A stretch of DNA of 27,950 nucleotides from contig CAYOAD010000020.1 in the NCBI GenBank assembly GCA_964401845.1, forward strand, positions 1 through 27,950. The letters are read 5' to 3'. The translations under genes were made by a program, and so were the position numbers. Of the stretch, positions 7,194-14,969 are shown piece by piece. Under the pieces are notes generated by a model. That model made no database searches and had not been told where the DNA came from. It saw only the letters and a list, made by a program, of their open reading frames with translations. Within the stretch, counting starts at the first letter, position 1. Each line of letters starts with the position of its first letter. This DNA comes from CAYFKJ01 sp964401845 (lineage in GTDB: Bacteria > Pseudomonadota > Alphaproteobacteria > UBA2966).

Positions 7194-8510
7194 TCAAAGA
7201 ATGAATTTCGACAGATCGGCGTTCTTGGCCAACTCGCCGACCTGTTCATTGACGTAATCGGCGTCGATGGAGATCGCTTCGCCCGGACGGTCGGTCGCCG
7301 TGAAGGAGATGTCGTCCAGCAGTTTCTCCAGCACGGTATGCAGCCGCCGGGCGCCGATATTCTCGACCCCGGCATTGACCTCCGTGGCCAGGTCGGCAAT
7401 GGCGTCGATGGCGGCGTCGGTAAATTCGAGCGTCACCTCTTCCGTTCCCATCAAGGCGACATACTGCTTGATCAGGCTGGCCTCCGGCTCCGTCAGGATA
7501 CGTTTGAGGTCGTCCCGGCTCAGCGCCTTCAATTCAACGCGGATCGGCAGCCGGCCCTGTAGTTCCGGCAATAAATCGGCGGGTTTGGCGAGGTGGAAGG
7601 CGCCGGAGGCAATAAACAGGATGTGGTCGGTTTTGACCGGTCCGTGCTTGGTCGCCACCGTGGTGCCCTCGATCAGCGGCAGCAGGTCGCGCTGAACGCC
7701 TTCGCGGCTAACTTCGGCGCTGCCGCCGGCGCGTTCGGAGCGGGCGCAGATCTTGTCGATTTCATCGAGGAAGACGATGCCGTTCTGCTCCACCGAGTCG
7801 ATCGAGGATCGGACGATCTGTTCTTCATCCAGCAGTTTGTCGCTCTCCTCGGCGATCAGGATGTCGTAGGAGTCCTCAACCTTCATGCGGCGCTTGCGGG
7901 TGCCCTGGCCGAAAGCCTTGCCGAACACGTCGTTGAGATTGAGCATGCCCATGCTGGCGCCGGGCATGCCGGGGACCTCGAACGTCGGCAGGGCGGACGA
8001 GCCTGACTCCGAAACCTCCAGATCGATCTCCTTCTCGGCCAGTTCGCCGGCCCGCAGCTTGTCGCGGAAGCTCTTGCGCGTGCTTTCGCCGGCGTGTTCG
8101 CCGACCAGGGCGTCCAGCACCCGTTCCTCGGCGGCCAGTTCGGCCTTGGCCGTAACCTCACGGCGGTTCTTTTCGCGCTGCTGGGCGATGGCGAATTCGA
8201 CCAGGTCGCGCACGATCTGTTCGACGTCGCGGCCGACATACCCCACCTCGGTGAACTTGGTGGCCTCGACCTTGACGAACGGCGCCTCGGCCAGGCGCGC
8301 CAGTCGGCGGGCGATTTCGGTCTTGCCGACGCCGGTGGGGCCGATCATCAGGATGTTCTTAGGCAGCACCTCGTCGCGCAGGTCTTCGTCCAGCTGCTGG
8401 CGGCGCCAACGGTTGCGCAAAGCGATGGCGACGGCGCGCTTGGCGTCGGTCTGGCCGACGATGAAACGGTCAAGTTCGGAAACGATTTCGCGGGGGCTAA
8501 ACTCGGTCAT
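7194..8510 (-). CDS. hslU: ATP-dependent protease ATPase subunit HslU
   Basis: Hexameric AAA+ unfoldase that feeds substrates to the HslV peptidase in the cytoplasm. At 438 aa it is full length. Walker A is GPTGVGKT (57-64), the pore loop is GYVG (90-93), the variable I domain covers about 110-230, and Walker B is IVFLDEID (245-252). AGVENIGARRLHTVLE belongs to the C-terminal sensor-2 region. The protein ends in LSKFIL, the C-terminal tail that docks into HslV. It lies 42 bp downstream of hslV in the same operon. Clustering with heat-shock genes and the promoter upstream of hslV suggest heat-shock control. Confidence 0.97.
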   Translation of the reverse strand: MTEFSPREIVSELDRFIVGQTDAKRAVAIALRNRWRRQQLDEDLRDEVLPKNILMIGPTGVGKTEIARRLARLAEAPFVKVEATKFTEVGYVGRDVEQIVRDLVEFAIAQQREKNRREVTAKAELAAEERVLDALVGEHAGESTRKSFRDKLRAGELAEKEIDLEVSESGSSALPTFEVPGMPGASMGMLNLNDVFGKAFGQGTRKRRMKVEDSYDILIAEESDKLLDEEQIVRSSIDSVEQNGIVFLDEIDKICARSERAGGSAEVSREGVQRDLLPLIEGTTVATKHGPVKTDHILFIASGAFHLAKPADLLPELQGRLPIRVELKALSRDDLKRILTEPEASLIKQYVALMGTEEVTLEFTDAAIDAIADLATEVNAGVENIGARRLHTVLEKLLDDISFTATDRPGEAISIDADYVNEQVGELAKNADLSKFIL

Positions 8511-8552
8511 TCTCGTGATTTCAATTCTTTGGGACAGGGTCGCGCGGCGGGA

Positions 8553-9101
8553 TCAGAGGATCTCGACCGTCAGCGAGGTATTGGTATAAACGCAGATATC
8601 GGCGGCGATCTCGAGGGCGCGCCGGGCAATGGCTTCTGCGTCCAGGTCGTCGCGGTCCGCCAGGGCGCGGGCCGCGGCCAGGGCGTAGTTGCCCCCCGAG
8701 CCGATGCCGATGATGCCGTCGTCGGTCTCCAAGACATCGCCGTTGCCGGTCAGCACCAGGCTGGTTTCCTTGTCGGCGACCGCCATCAGGGCCTCCAGGC
8801 GGCGCAAATAACGGTCGGTGCGCCAATCCTTGGCCAATTCGACACAGGCCCGCGTCAACTGGGTGGGATACTGCTCCAGTTTAGCCTCCAGCCGTTCGAA
8901 CAGCGTAAAGGCGTCCGCCGTGGCGCCGGCGAAACCGGCGATGACGTTGCCGTCACCCAGGCGCCGGACCTTGCGGGCGCTGCCCTTGATCACCGTGTCG
9001 CCAAGCGAAACCTGGCCGTCGCCGGCAATAACGACCTGATCGTCCTTGCGCACGGCCAATATTGTCGTGCCATGCCAGGACGGGTGCGAATTCTCGGTCA
9101 T
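8553..9101 (-). CDS. hslV: ATP-dependent protease peptidase subunit HslV
   Basis: Threonine peptidase, proteasome-beta-like, that forms a double hexamer capped by HslU. I chose ATG at 9101 (MTENSHPSWHG, 182 aa): it gives an 11-residue propeptide ending in Gly11 before the nucleophile Thr12 (HG|TTILAVRKD), and GAGG lies eight bases upstream. The longer frame from 9152 would place its start inside the probable -10 element. Other family marks are VVIAGDGQVSLGDTV, VIAGFAGATADAFTL and GIGSGGNYALAAARAL. It is followed by hslU. Confidence 0.96.
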   Translation of the reverse strand: MTENSHPSWHGTTILAVRKDDQVVIAGDGQVSLGDTVIKGSARKVRRLGDGNVIAGFAGATADAFTLFERLEAKLEQYPTQLTRACVELAKDWRTDRYLRRLEALMAVADKETSLVLTGNGDVLETDDGIIGIGSGGNYALAAARALADRDDLDAEAIARRALEIAADICVYTNTSLTVEIL

Positions 9102-9147
9102 GGGATGCCTCAAAAGGATCTGTTCATGCGCATCGGGTGCGCCCGCC

Positions 9148-9178
9148 AACATGTGGCGATTCGGTCCGCCGGGTCAAG
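9148..9178 (-). promoter_or_regulatory. Candidate heat-shock/housekeeping promoter of hslVU
   Basis: On the minus strand CTTGAC (9173-9178) is followed after 16 bases by CCACATGTT (9148-9156), resembling alphaproteobacterial RpoH promoters (CTTG with a C-rich, AT-ending -10). Transcription would start near 9140, giving a leader of about 40 nt to the ATG at 9101. The overlap with sigma-70-like TTGACC means sigma specificity is inferred. Confidence 0.5.
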
Positions 9179-9302
9179 GGGCGGATGGGGGTGAGGTAAA
9201 AAGTCGCTCTTTACTGGTTAAACCCCGCCGCACCTGATAAAACGACGCCGAACAGAACCGTTACCGGCCGCCGAGGCCGCACAATGCTGAGGACCGCGTC
9301 CC

Positions 9303-9926
9303 ATGGACCGTGCATGCCGCGAGGCAAGCGTCGAGCGCAACACCAACGAAACCCGGATTTCCGTCTCGTTGAACCTGGACGGTAATGGCCAGTTCGATGT
9401 CTCGACCGGCATCGGATTTCTCGACCATATGCTGGAACAGCTCTCGCGCCACTCGTTGGTCGATCTGACGGTCAAGGCGGAAGGCGATCTGCACATCGAT
9501 TTCCACCACACCACCGAGGATACCGGCATCGCCATCGGCGAGGCCGTGAGCGCGGCCTTGGACGACCGGCGGGGAATCCGGCGTTACGGTTCCGCCGTCG
9601 CGCCGATGGATGAAACCTGTACGCGGGTCGCGCTGGATGCCTCCAACCGGCCTTACCTGATCTGGCGCGTGGAATTCGACAAGCCAAAGCTCGGCGACAT
9701 GGATACCGAACTGTTCAAGGAATGGTTCCAGGCTTTTGCTCAGGCGGCGGGCTTGACGCTGCACGTTGAAACGTTCTATGGCGACAACAACCACCACATC
9801 GTCGAATCATGCTACAAGGCGCTGGCCCGGGCATTGCGCGAGGCGGTGGAAATCGACCCCCGGAAATCGGACGCCATTCCATCGACAAAGGGGGTACTCG
9901 GCGGTTCGCTTGACGAAGGGAGCTGA
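9303..9926 (+). CDS. hisB: Imidazoleglycerol-phosphate dehydratase
   Basis: Dehydrates imidazole glycerol phosphate to imidazole acetol phosphate in histidine synthesis. A 207-aa monofunctional HisB (no phosphatase domain), as usual outside enterobacteria. The metal-binding histidine motifs are GFLDHMLEQLSRHS (41-51), FHHTTEDTG (68-74) and DNNHHIVES (164-168). The ATG at 9303 is preceded by only a weak ribosome site; the protein begins directly with family sequence (RNTNETRISVSLNLDG). It opens an operon running hisB, DUF2628, hisH, GNAT, hisA, hisF, hisE, HIT. It is divergent from hslV, with 201 bp between the starts. Confidence 0.96.
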   Translation: MDRACREASVERNTNETRISVSLNLDGNGQFDVSTGIGFLDHMLEQLSRHSLVDLTVKAEGDLHIDFHHTTEDTGIAIGEAVSAALDDRRGIRRYGSAVAPMDETCTRVALDASNRPYLIWRVEFDKPKLGDMDTELFKEWFQAFAQAAGLTLHVETFYGDNNHHIVESCYKALARALREAVEIDPRKSDAIPSTKGVLGGSLDEGS

Positions 9927-9930
9927 GGGG

Positions 9931-10323
9931 ATGCAGGTGTTCACGGCTTATGAAAAAGCGGGTCCCGCCGGCGGCGGATCGGACGCTGACGTCGTGCTGA
10001 TCAAGGAGGGCGGGTCGTTCGCCGCCATGGCACTGCCGTTCATCTGGCCCTTTTACCGCGGCCTGTGGATCGTGTTGGGCGGCCAGATCGTATTGGCGGC
10101 GGCCCTGGTGGCGGCGGCGGTGTTCGTGCCGGGCACCGGCCTCGCGATTGTCGTCGCAACCCTGGCCTTCATGGCGCTGATGGGCGCGCACGCCAATGAT
10201 CTTCGCCGCTGGACCTTGCGCATGCGGGGCTACGTTTTTTCCGGCGTGGTGGCGGGCGCCGACATGGCGGAAGCCGAACAGCGGCTGTTTACCGCGCTGG
10301 GACCGCATATTTATTTGCCGTGA
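9931..10323 (+). CDS. DUF2628 small membrane protein inside the histidine operon
   Basis: A 130-aa protein starting at ATG 9931 (MQVFTAYEKAG) after GGGAGCTGAGGGG, five bases beyond the hisB stop. It has the DUF2628 pattern: a soluble N-terminus with VLIKEGGSFAAMALPFIWPFYRGLW (in two pieces), two hydrophobic segments (about 45-62 and 64-86), then a short soluble tail ending GPHIYLP. The function of the family is unknown. Its place between hisB and hisH recurs in alphaproteobacteria (recalled, not searched), so a link to the operon is possible but unproven. The frame is also open upstream inside hisB, but those residues do not look like protein of this family. Confidence 0.88.
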   Translation: MQVFTAYEKAGPAGGGSDADVVLIKEGGSFAAMALPFIWPFYRGLWIVLGGQIVLAAALVAAAVFVPGTGLAIVVATLAFMALMGAHANDLRRWTLRMRGYVFSGVVAGADMAEAEQRLFTALGPHIYLP

Positions 10324-10339
10324 TGAGATCTTTCAAACC

Positions 10340-10984
10340 ATGACCGTGGCGATTATCGACTACGGTTCGGGCAACTTGCGCTCGGCCGCCAAGGCGTTCG
10401 AGCGCTGCGCGCGCGAACTCGGCATGGCGGAAGACATCGTCGTGACGGCGGACGCCGAGGCCGTCGCGGCGGCCGACCGTATCGTCCTGCCGGGCGTCGG
10501 CGCCTTCGCCGACTGCCGCCGCGGACTTCACGCCGTGGACGGCATGGTGGAGGCCCTGACCGAATGCGTGATCGGGCGGGGCCAGCCCTTTCTCGGCATC
10601 TGCGTCGGCATGCAGCTGATGGCGGCCCGTGGCATCGAGCACGGCGAGCACGACGGCCTGGGTTGGATCGGCGGCGACGTCGTCGCCATTCCCAGCGATG
10701 ATCCAGCGCTCAAGATCCCGCAAATGGGTTGGAATGACCTGACCATCGAACAGGCGGATCACCCCGTGTTGGCCGGCATGGCGGACGGCGATCATGCCTA
10801 TTTCGTGCACAGTTATCATCTGGAATGTGAAACGGAGGCGCACTTGCTGGCGAGCGTAGAGTACGGCTGCCGGGTGACGGCCATTGTCGGTCGCGACAAC
10901 CTGATCGGCACCCAGTTCCACCCGGAAAAAAGCCAGGCCGTCGGTCTCGGGCTGATCGCCAATTTCATGCGGTGGCGGCCCTGA
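10340..10984 (+). CDS. hisH: Imidazole glycerol phosphate synthase glutaminase subunit
   Basis: Class I glutamine amidotransferase that hydrolyses glutamine and channels ammonia to HisF. 214 aa from ATG 10340 (MTVAIIDYGSGNLRS). The triad is visible: Cys88 in LGICVGMQLM, His194 and Glu196 in TQFHPEKS. The oxyanion region PGVGAF (51-56) is intact. The start is chosen by family alignment at IIDYGSGN; the longer open frame extends into DUF2628 and is not protein-like. The stop overlaps the next ATG by one base (TGATG). Confidence 0.96.
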   Translation: MTVAIIDYGSGNLRSAAKAFERCARELGMAEDIVVTADAEAVAAADRIVLPGVGAFADCRRGLHAVDGMVEALTECVIGRGQPFLGICVGMQLMAARGIEHGEHDGLGWIGGDVVAIPSDDPALKIPQMGWNDLTIEQADHPVLAGMADGDHAYFVHSYHLECETEAHLLASVEYGCRVTAIVGRDNLIGTQFHPEKSQAVGLGLIANFMRWRP

Positions 10985-11523
10985 TGGAAACGTTGGTTGA
11001 ATGGCTCAGCGAGTTTCGCGGCAACGATCTCGAGGATCTCTGCCAGGCCACCGATGAGGCGATCATCGACGGCAACGGCTTCGGCTGGCTCAAACCGCCC
11101 GAACGGCACAAGCTCGAAACCTATTGGCGGGGCGTTCTCCTGGTGCCGCAGCGGCGTATTGTTGTGGCGCGTCTCGACGGCGCCATCGTCGGGTCCGCCC
11201 AGTTCGTCTCGCCGCCGCCCAACAACGAGGCCCGTGCCTTCGCGGCCGAGGTCACGTCGTTTTTCGTCGCGCCCTACGCCCGCGGCCATGGCCTGGCGCT
11301 CGGCCTGATCACGGCGATCGAACAGCGCGCCCGGGCCGAGGGCTACACCGTGCTGGAGCTGGACGTGCGGGCCAGCCAGGACGTGGCCATCAAGATCATC
11401 GAACAGTGCGGCTTCCGGCGCTGGGCGACCAAGGAGAAATACGCCCTGGTGGACGGCGCCTACGTCGGCGGCTACTACTACGTCAAGGACCTCGACGGCG
11501 ACCAGCGCACGGAGGCCCGCTGA
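10984..11523 (+). CDS. GNAT-family N-acetyltransferase within the histidine operon
   Basis: A 179-aa protein from ATG 10984 (METLVEWLSEFRG), which overlaps the hisH stop by one base; an in-frame GTG at 10972 is an alternative start. GNAT motif A is clear: TSFFVAPYARGHGLALGLI, where RGHGLA is the acetyl-CoA pyrophosphate loop, followed by LELDVRASQDVAIKIIEQCGF (motif B, given with its start only). The C-terminus has a Tyr-rich strand (YVGGYYYVKDL). The stop overlaps hisA by one base, so it is translationally coupled between two histidine genes. The acceptor substrate is unknown; the family acetylates anything from small amines to protein termini, and nothing in the sequence narrows it down. 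Confidence 0.88.
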   Translation: METLVEWLSEFRGNDLEDLCQATDEAIIDGNGFGWLKPPERHKLETYWRGVLLVPQRRIVVARLDGAIVGSAQFVSPPPNNEARAFAAEVTSFFVAPYARGHGLALGLITAIEQRARAEGYTVLELDVRASQDVAIKIIEQCGFRRWATKEKYALVDGAYVGGYYYVKDLDGDQRTEAR

Positions 11524-12248
11524 TGATCCTGTTTCCCGCCATCGACCTGAAGGACGGCCAGTGCGTCCGCCTGCTGCGCGGCGAGATGGACCAGGCCACC
11601 GTGTTCAACGACGACGCCGGCGCCCAGGCGGCGGCCTTTGCGGCGGGCGGCTGCCAGTGGCTGCACGTCGTGGACCTGAACGGCGCCTTCGCCGGAAAAC
11701 CCGTCAACGGGGCGGCGGTGGACGCCATCCTCGGCGCGGTGGAGGTGCCGGTTCAGCTGGGCGGCGGCATCCGCGATCTCGACACCATCGCCATGTGGCT
11801 GGAGCGCGGCATTGCCCGGGTCATCCTGGGCACCATAGCGGTGCGCGATCCCGACCTCGTACGCGAGGCCTGCCGGCAATTTTCCGACCGGGTGGCCGTC
11901 GGCATCGACGCCCGCGACGGCCGGGTCGCGGTCGAGGGCTGGGCCGAGGTCTCCGAGCTCGGCGCCACCGAACTGGCGGCGCGTTTCGAGGACGCCGGGG
12001 TCGCCGCCATCATCTACACCGACATTGACCGCGACGGCGCCATGCAGGGCGTCAACGTCGAGGCCACGGCCGACCTGGCGGCGGCGACGTCCATTCCGGT
12101 CATCGCCTCGGGCGGGGTTTCGTCGCTCGACGATCTGGCGGCGCTCAAGGCCGTGGCGCATCACGGCATTGCGGGCGTCATTTCCGGCCGCGCGCTCTAT
12201 GATGGCGGCCTCGATCTCGGCGCCGCGCTGGCCGCCTGCGCGGCTTAG
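11523..12248 (+). CDS. hisA: ProFAR isomerase
   Basis: Phosphoribosylformimino-5-aminoimidazole carboxamide ribotide isomerase, a (beta/alpha)8 barrel that converts ProFAR to PRFAR. 241 aa from ATG 11523 (MILFPAIDLKDG). The catalytic acids Asp8 (AIDLKDG) and Asp129 (VGIDARDG) are present, as are the phosphate-binding half-barrel repeats LGGGIRDLD (80-87) and IASGGVSSLDD. The open frame extends far upstream into the GNAT gene but is not protein-like there. It starts in a TGATG overlap with that gene and is followed by hisF after 14 bases. Confidence 0.97.
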   Translation: MILFPAIDLKDGQCVRLLRGEMDQATVFNDDAGAQAAAFAAGGCQWLHVVDLNGAFAGKPVNGAAVDAILGAVEVPVQLGGGIRDLDTIAMWLERGIARVILGTIAVRDPDLVREACRQFSDRVAVGIDARDGRVAVEGWAEVSELGATELAARFEDAGVAAIIYTDIDRDGAMQGVNVEATADLAAATSIPVIASGGVSSLDDLAALKAVAHHGIAGVISGRALYDGGLDLGAALAACAA

Positions 12249-12262
12249 GCGAGGACGACGCT

Positions 12263-13027
12263 GTGCTGAAACCCCGCATCATCCCGTGTCTCGACGTCAA
12301 GGACGGCCGCGTCGTCAAGGGCATCAACTTCGTCAATCTGGTCGACGCCGGCGATCCGGTGGAGCAGGCCAAGGTCTACGACGACCAGGGCGCGGATGAG
12401 CTTTGCTTTCTCGACATCACGGCCAGTCACGAGAACCGGGACACCATTTTCGACGTGGTTTCCGGCACGGCGGAACAATGCTTCATGCCGCTGACGGTGG
12501 GCGGCGGCGTGCGCAGCGTCGAGGACATCCGCAAACTGTTGCTGGCCGGCGCTGACAAGGTATCGATCAACACCGCCGCCATCCACAACCCCGAATTCGT
12601 GGGCGAGGCGGCTGAGAAGTTCGGCAGCCAGTGCATCGTCGTCTCGATCGACGCCAAAAGCGTCGGGCCCGACCAGTGGGAGATCTTCACCCACGGCGGC
12701 CGCAACGCGACGGGCATCGAGGCCGTCGGCTGGAGCCGACGCATGCAGGACCTGGGCGCGGGCGAGATCCTGCTTACCAGCATGGACCGCGACGGCACCA
12801 AGGAGGGCTTCAACCTGCCCCTGACGCGGCGCGTAGCGGACAGTTTGAGCATTCCCGTCATCGCCTCCGGCGGCGTCGGCACGCTCGATCACATGGTCGA
12901 GGGCGTGCGCGACGGCCACGCCACCGGCGTGCTGGCGGCATCGATTTTCCACTTCGGCACTTATTCCATCGCCGAAGCCAAGGCGCACATGAAAGCCGCC
13001 GGCATCGCCGTGCGGGAAACCAGTTAG
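12263..13027 (+). CDS. hisF: Imidazole glycerol phosphate synthase cyclase subunit
   Basis: Uses ammonia from HisH to close the imidazole ring, releasing imidazole glycerol phosphate and AICAR. 254 aa, GTG start at 12263 (MLKPRIIPCLDVKDGRV) after GAGG. Catalytic Asp11 (PCLDVKDG) and Asp130 (VVSIDAKS) are at standard numbering; phosphate loops are VGGGVRSVED and IASGGVGTLDH. It is paired with hisH four genes into the same operon. Confidence 0.97.
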   Translation: MLKPRIIPCLDVKDGRVVKGINFVNLVDAGDPVEQAKVYDDQGADELCFLDITASHENRDTIFDVVSGTAEQCFMPLTVGGGVRSVEDIRKLLLAGADKVSINTAAIHNPEFVGEAAEKFGSQCIVVSIDAKSVGPDQWEIFTHGGRNATGIEAVGWSRRMQDLGAGEILLTSMDRDGTKEGFNLPLTRRVADSLSIPVIASGGVGTLDHMVEGVRDGHATGVLAASIFHFGTYSIAEAKAHMKAAGIAVRETS

Positions 13028-13041
13028 AGGGAAGCTAACCA

Positions 13042-13407
13042 GTGGCGAAAACAGCGGCGAAGTTTGACACGGCGGGGGCCGACACCATCGAGCGCGTTTT
13101 CGCGGTCATCGAAAGCCGGCGCGGCGGCAACGCCAAGACCAGCTACGTCGCCAAACAGTTCGGCAAGGGCCGCGCCAAGATCGCCGAAAAGGTCGGCGAG
13201 GAAGCGGTCGAGACGGTCATCGCGGCCATTCACGACGACCGCCGCGAAATCATTGCCGAAAGCACCGACCTGATCTTTCACCTGATGATGTTGTGGGCCG
13301 ACAGCGGCGTCAAACCGGCCGAGGTGTTCGGCGAACTGGCGCGGCGTGAAGGGCTCTCGGGCATCACGGAAAAGAAAAGCCGCAAACAGTTCAAGAAAAA
13401 CATGTAA
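13042..13407 (+). CDS. hisE: Phosphoribosyl-ATP pyrophosphatase
   Basis: Second step of histidine synthesis: hydrolyses phosphoribosyl-ATP to phosphoribosyl-AMP. 121 aa, GTG start at 13042 with GAGGGAAG upstream. The MazG-like metal-binding helices read GEEAVETVIAAI and ESTDLIFHLMMLW. It is slightly longer than typical HisE because of a Lys-rich C-terminus (EKKSRKQFKKNM). It is a stand-alone HisE with no HisI domain; hisI, hisG, hisD and hisC are not in this window. Confidence 0.95.
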   Translation: MAKTAAKFDTAGADTIERVFAVIESRRGGNAKTSYVAKQFGKGRAKIAEKVGEEAVETVIAAIHDDRREIIAESTDLIFHLMMLWADSGVKPAEVFGELARREGLSGITEKKSRKQFKKNM

Positions 13408-13435
13408 CGTTCGCAAGCGGCAGGCGGAGGGAACC

Positions 13436-13798
13436 ATGGCCTACGACGACGACAATATTTTCGCCAAGATCCTGAGGGGCGAAATTCCCTGCAACAAGGT
13501 TTATGAGGACGATCACGTCCTGGCCTTCAACGACATCACGCCGCAGCGTCCGGTCCACGTTCTGGTCATCCCCAAGGGCCGCTACGTCAGCATGGACGAC
13601 TTCACGGCCAACGGCTCGGACGAGGAGATCGCCGCCCTTTTCCGCGCCGTCGGCGATATCGCCCGGGATCTGAACCTGGCGGAAAGCGGCTACCGCATCA
13701 TCGGCAATACCGGTGAACACGGCCACCAGGAGGTCATGCACCTGCACATCCACCTGTTCGGCGGCGCGCCGTCGGGCCCCATGATCAAGCGTCTGTGA
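13436..13798 (+). CDS. HIT (histidine triad) nucleotide-binding protein
   Basis: HINT-type purine nucleotide phosphoramidase or nucleotidylyl hydrolase, 120 aa, from ATG 13436 (MAYDDDNIFAKILRGEIPC) after GGCGGAGGGAACC. The histidine triad is MHLHIHLFGG with His102, His104 and His106; the upstream His96/98 (GEHGHQEV) belongs to the active-site strand. The last gene of the his operon, 28 bp after hisE, a common alphaproteobacterial arrangement. It converges with the kinase gene with only 10 bp between stops. The physiological substrate is unknown. Confidence 0.94.
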   Translation: MAYDDDNIFAKILRGEIPCNKVYEDDHVLAFNDITPQRPVHVLVIPKGRYVSMDDFTANGSDEEIAALFRAVGDIARDLNLAESGYRIIGNTGEHGHQEVMHLHIHLFGGAPSGPMIKRL

Positions 13799-13808
13799 CG
13801 CCGGCCGG

Positions 13809-14807
13809 CTACTCCGCCGCCGTTTCCTCGACCAGTTTCGCCAGCACCGTTTCCGGCCTGGCACCGAAGTGGCTGATGACCTCGGCCGCGGCGATGGCGC
13901 CCAGGCGGCCGCAGGCGTGAAGATCGCGGCCGCTGGTCAGACCATGCAGAAATCCGGAGGCATAAAGATCGCCCGCACCCGTGGTATCGGCGATGCGCGC
14001 GACGGGTTCGGCGTCGACGACATGGACCTCGTCGCCGGAGACGATGATCGAGCCCTTTTCCGACCGCGTCAGGGCCGCGATTTCGCAGTGCCCCCGCACG
14101 TGCTGCAAGGCCTGGTCGAAATCGTCGACCTGATACAGCGACTTGATTTCGTCCTCGTTGGCGAACAGCACGTCGACCTGGTGCTCGGCAAGCTCGAGGA
14201 ATTCATCGCGCCAGCGGTCGACGCAGAAACTGTCCGACAAGCTTAAGGAGACCTTGCGGCCCGCTTCGTGGGCGATGATGGCGGCTTTGCGAAAGGCCTG
14301 CTTGGCGCCCTCGCGGTCCCAGAGATAACCTTCCATGTAAGTCACCTTGGCGCGGGCGATCATGCCGTCGTCGATGTCGTCCGGGGTCAGCTGTGTGGCG
14401 GCGCCGAGATAGGTGTTCATGGTGCGCTCGGCGTCCGGCGTCACCAGGATCAGGCAACGCCCCGTCGGTTCGCCGTCCTCGCCGCCATAGGCCGTGGTGA
14501 ACTCGACGCCCATGGATTTGAGGTCGTGGGCGAAGACGCGGCCCAGCTGGTCGTACTTGACCTTGCCCACATAACCGCCCTTGGCGCCCAGGCTGGCCAG
14601 GCCCGCCATGGTGTTGCCGGCCGAGCCGCCCGACATTTCGATGCCGGGGCCCATGGCGTCATAGAGGCTTTCGGCCCGGTCGGCCTCGATCAGCATCATG
14701 GAACCCTTGACCAGTTCCTGGCGGATCAGGAAATCGTCTTCGGCATGGGACAGTACATCGACCAGGGCGTTGCCGATGCCGACAACGTCGAGAAGCCCGT
14801 CACTCAT
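13809..14807 (-). CDS. PfkB-family sugar/nucleoside kinase (adenosine kinase-like)
   Basis: Ribokinase-fold kinase, 332 aa, from ATG 14807 (MSDGLLDVVGIGNALVDVL) with GGAGAT upstream. The N-terminal substrate loop is GGSAGNTMAGLASLGA (60-75) and the C-terminal anion hole/catalytic motif is DTTGAGD (274-280, Asp280 as the base). It belongs to the group annotated as adenosine kinase in alphaproteobacteria, which would convert adenosine to AMP and remove the SAH-cycle product. Specificity cannot be proved from motifs, so no symbol is given. It is monocistronic and convergent with the HIT gene. Confidence 0.9.
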   Translation of the reverse strand: MSDGLLDVVGIGNALVDVLSHAEDDFLIRQELVKGSMMLIEADRAESLYDAMGPGIEMSGGSAGNTMAGLASLGAKGGYVGKVKYDQLGRVFAHDLKSMGVEFTTAYGGEDGEPTGRCLILVTPDAERTMNTYLGAATQLTPDDIDDGMIARAKVTYMEGYLWDREGAKQAFRKAAIIAHEAGRKVSLSLSDSFCVDRWRDEFLELAEHQVDVLFANEDEIKSLYQVDDFDQALQHVRGHCEIAALTRSEKGSIIVSGDEVHVVDAEPVARIADTTGAGDLYASGFLHGLTSGRDLHACGRLGAIAAAEVISHFGARPETVLAKLVEETAAE

Positions 14808-14845
14808 TAAACTTATCTCCAGTGGAAATCTGCGCTCGGCGGCGC

Positions 14846-14873
14846 AGTATAGGGCTCCCGCCCGTCCCCGCAA
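14846..14873 (-). promoter_or_regulatory. Candidate sigma-70 promoter for the PfkB kinase gene
   Basis: On the minus strand TTGCGG (14868-14873) and TATACT (14846-14851) are separated by 16 bases. Transcription would start about 14839, roughly 32 nt before the ATG at 14807. Pattern match only. Confidence 0.45.
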
Positions 14874-14969
14874 GCCCAAGCCGCACAAGCAAGGCCTATG
14901 CGCGTATCGTCCGGCGCGCTATAAATCGCGCCAACACATTTGAGATGGTAACCCGCGAGACTTCTCTCC

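Noticed and set aside
13785..13830. Terminator between the convergent HIT and kinase genes
   Set aside because: Only a GCCGGCCGGC self-complementary run without a usable loop or T-run.
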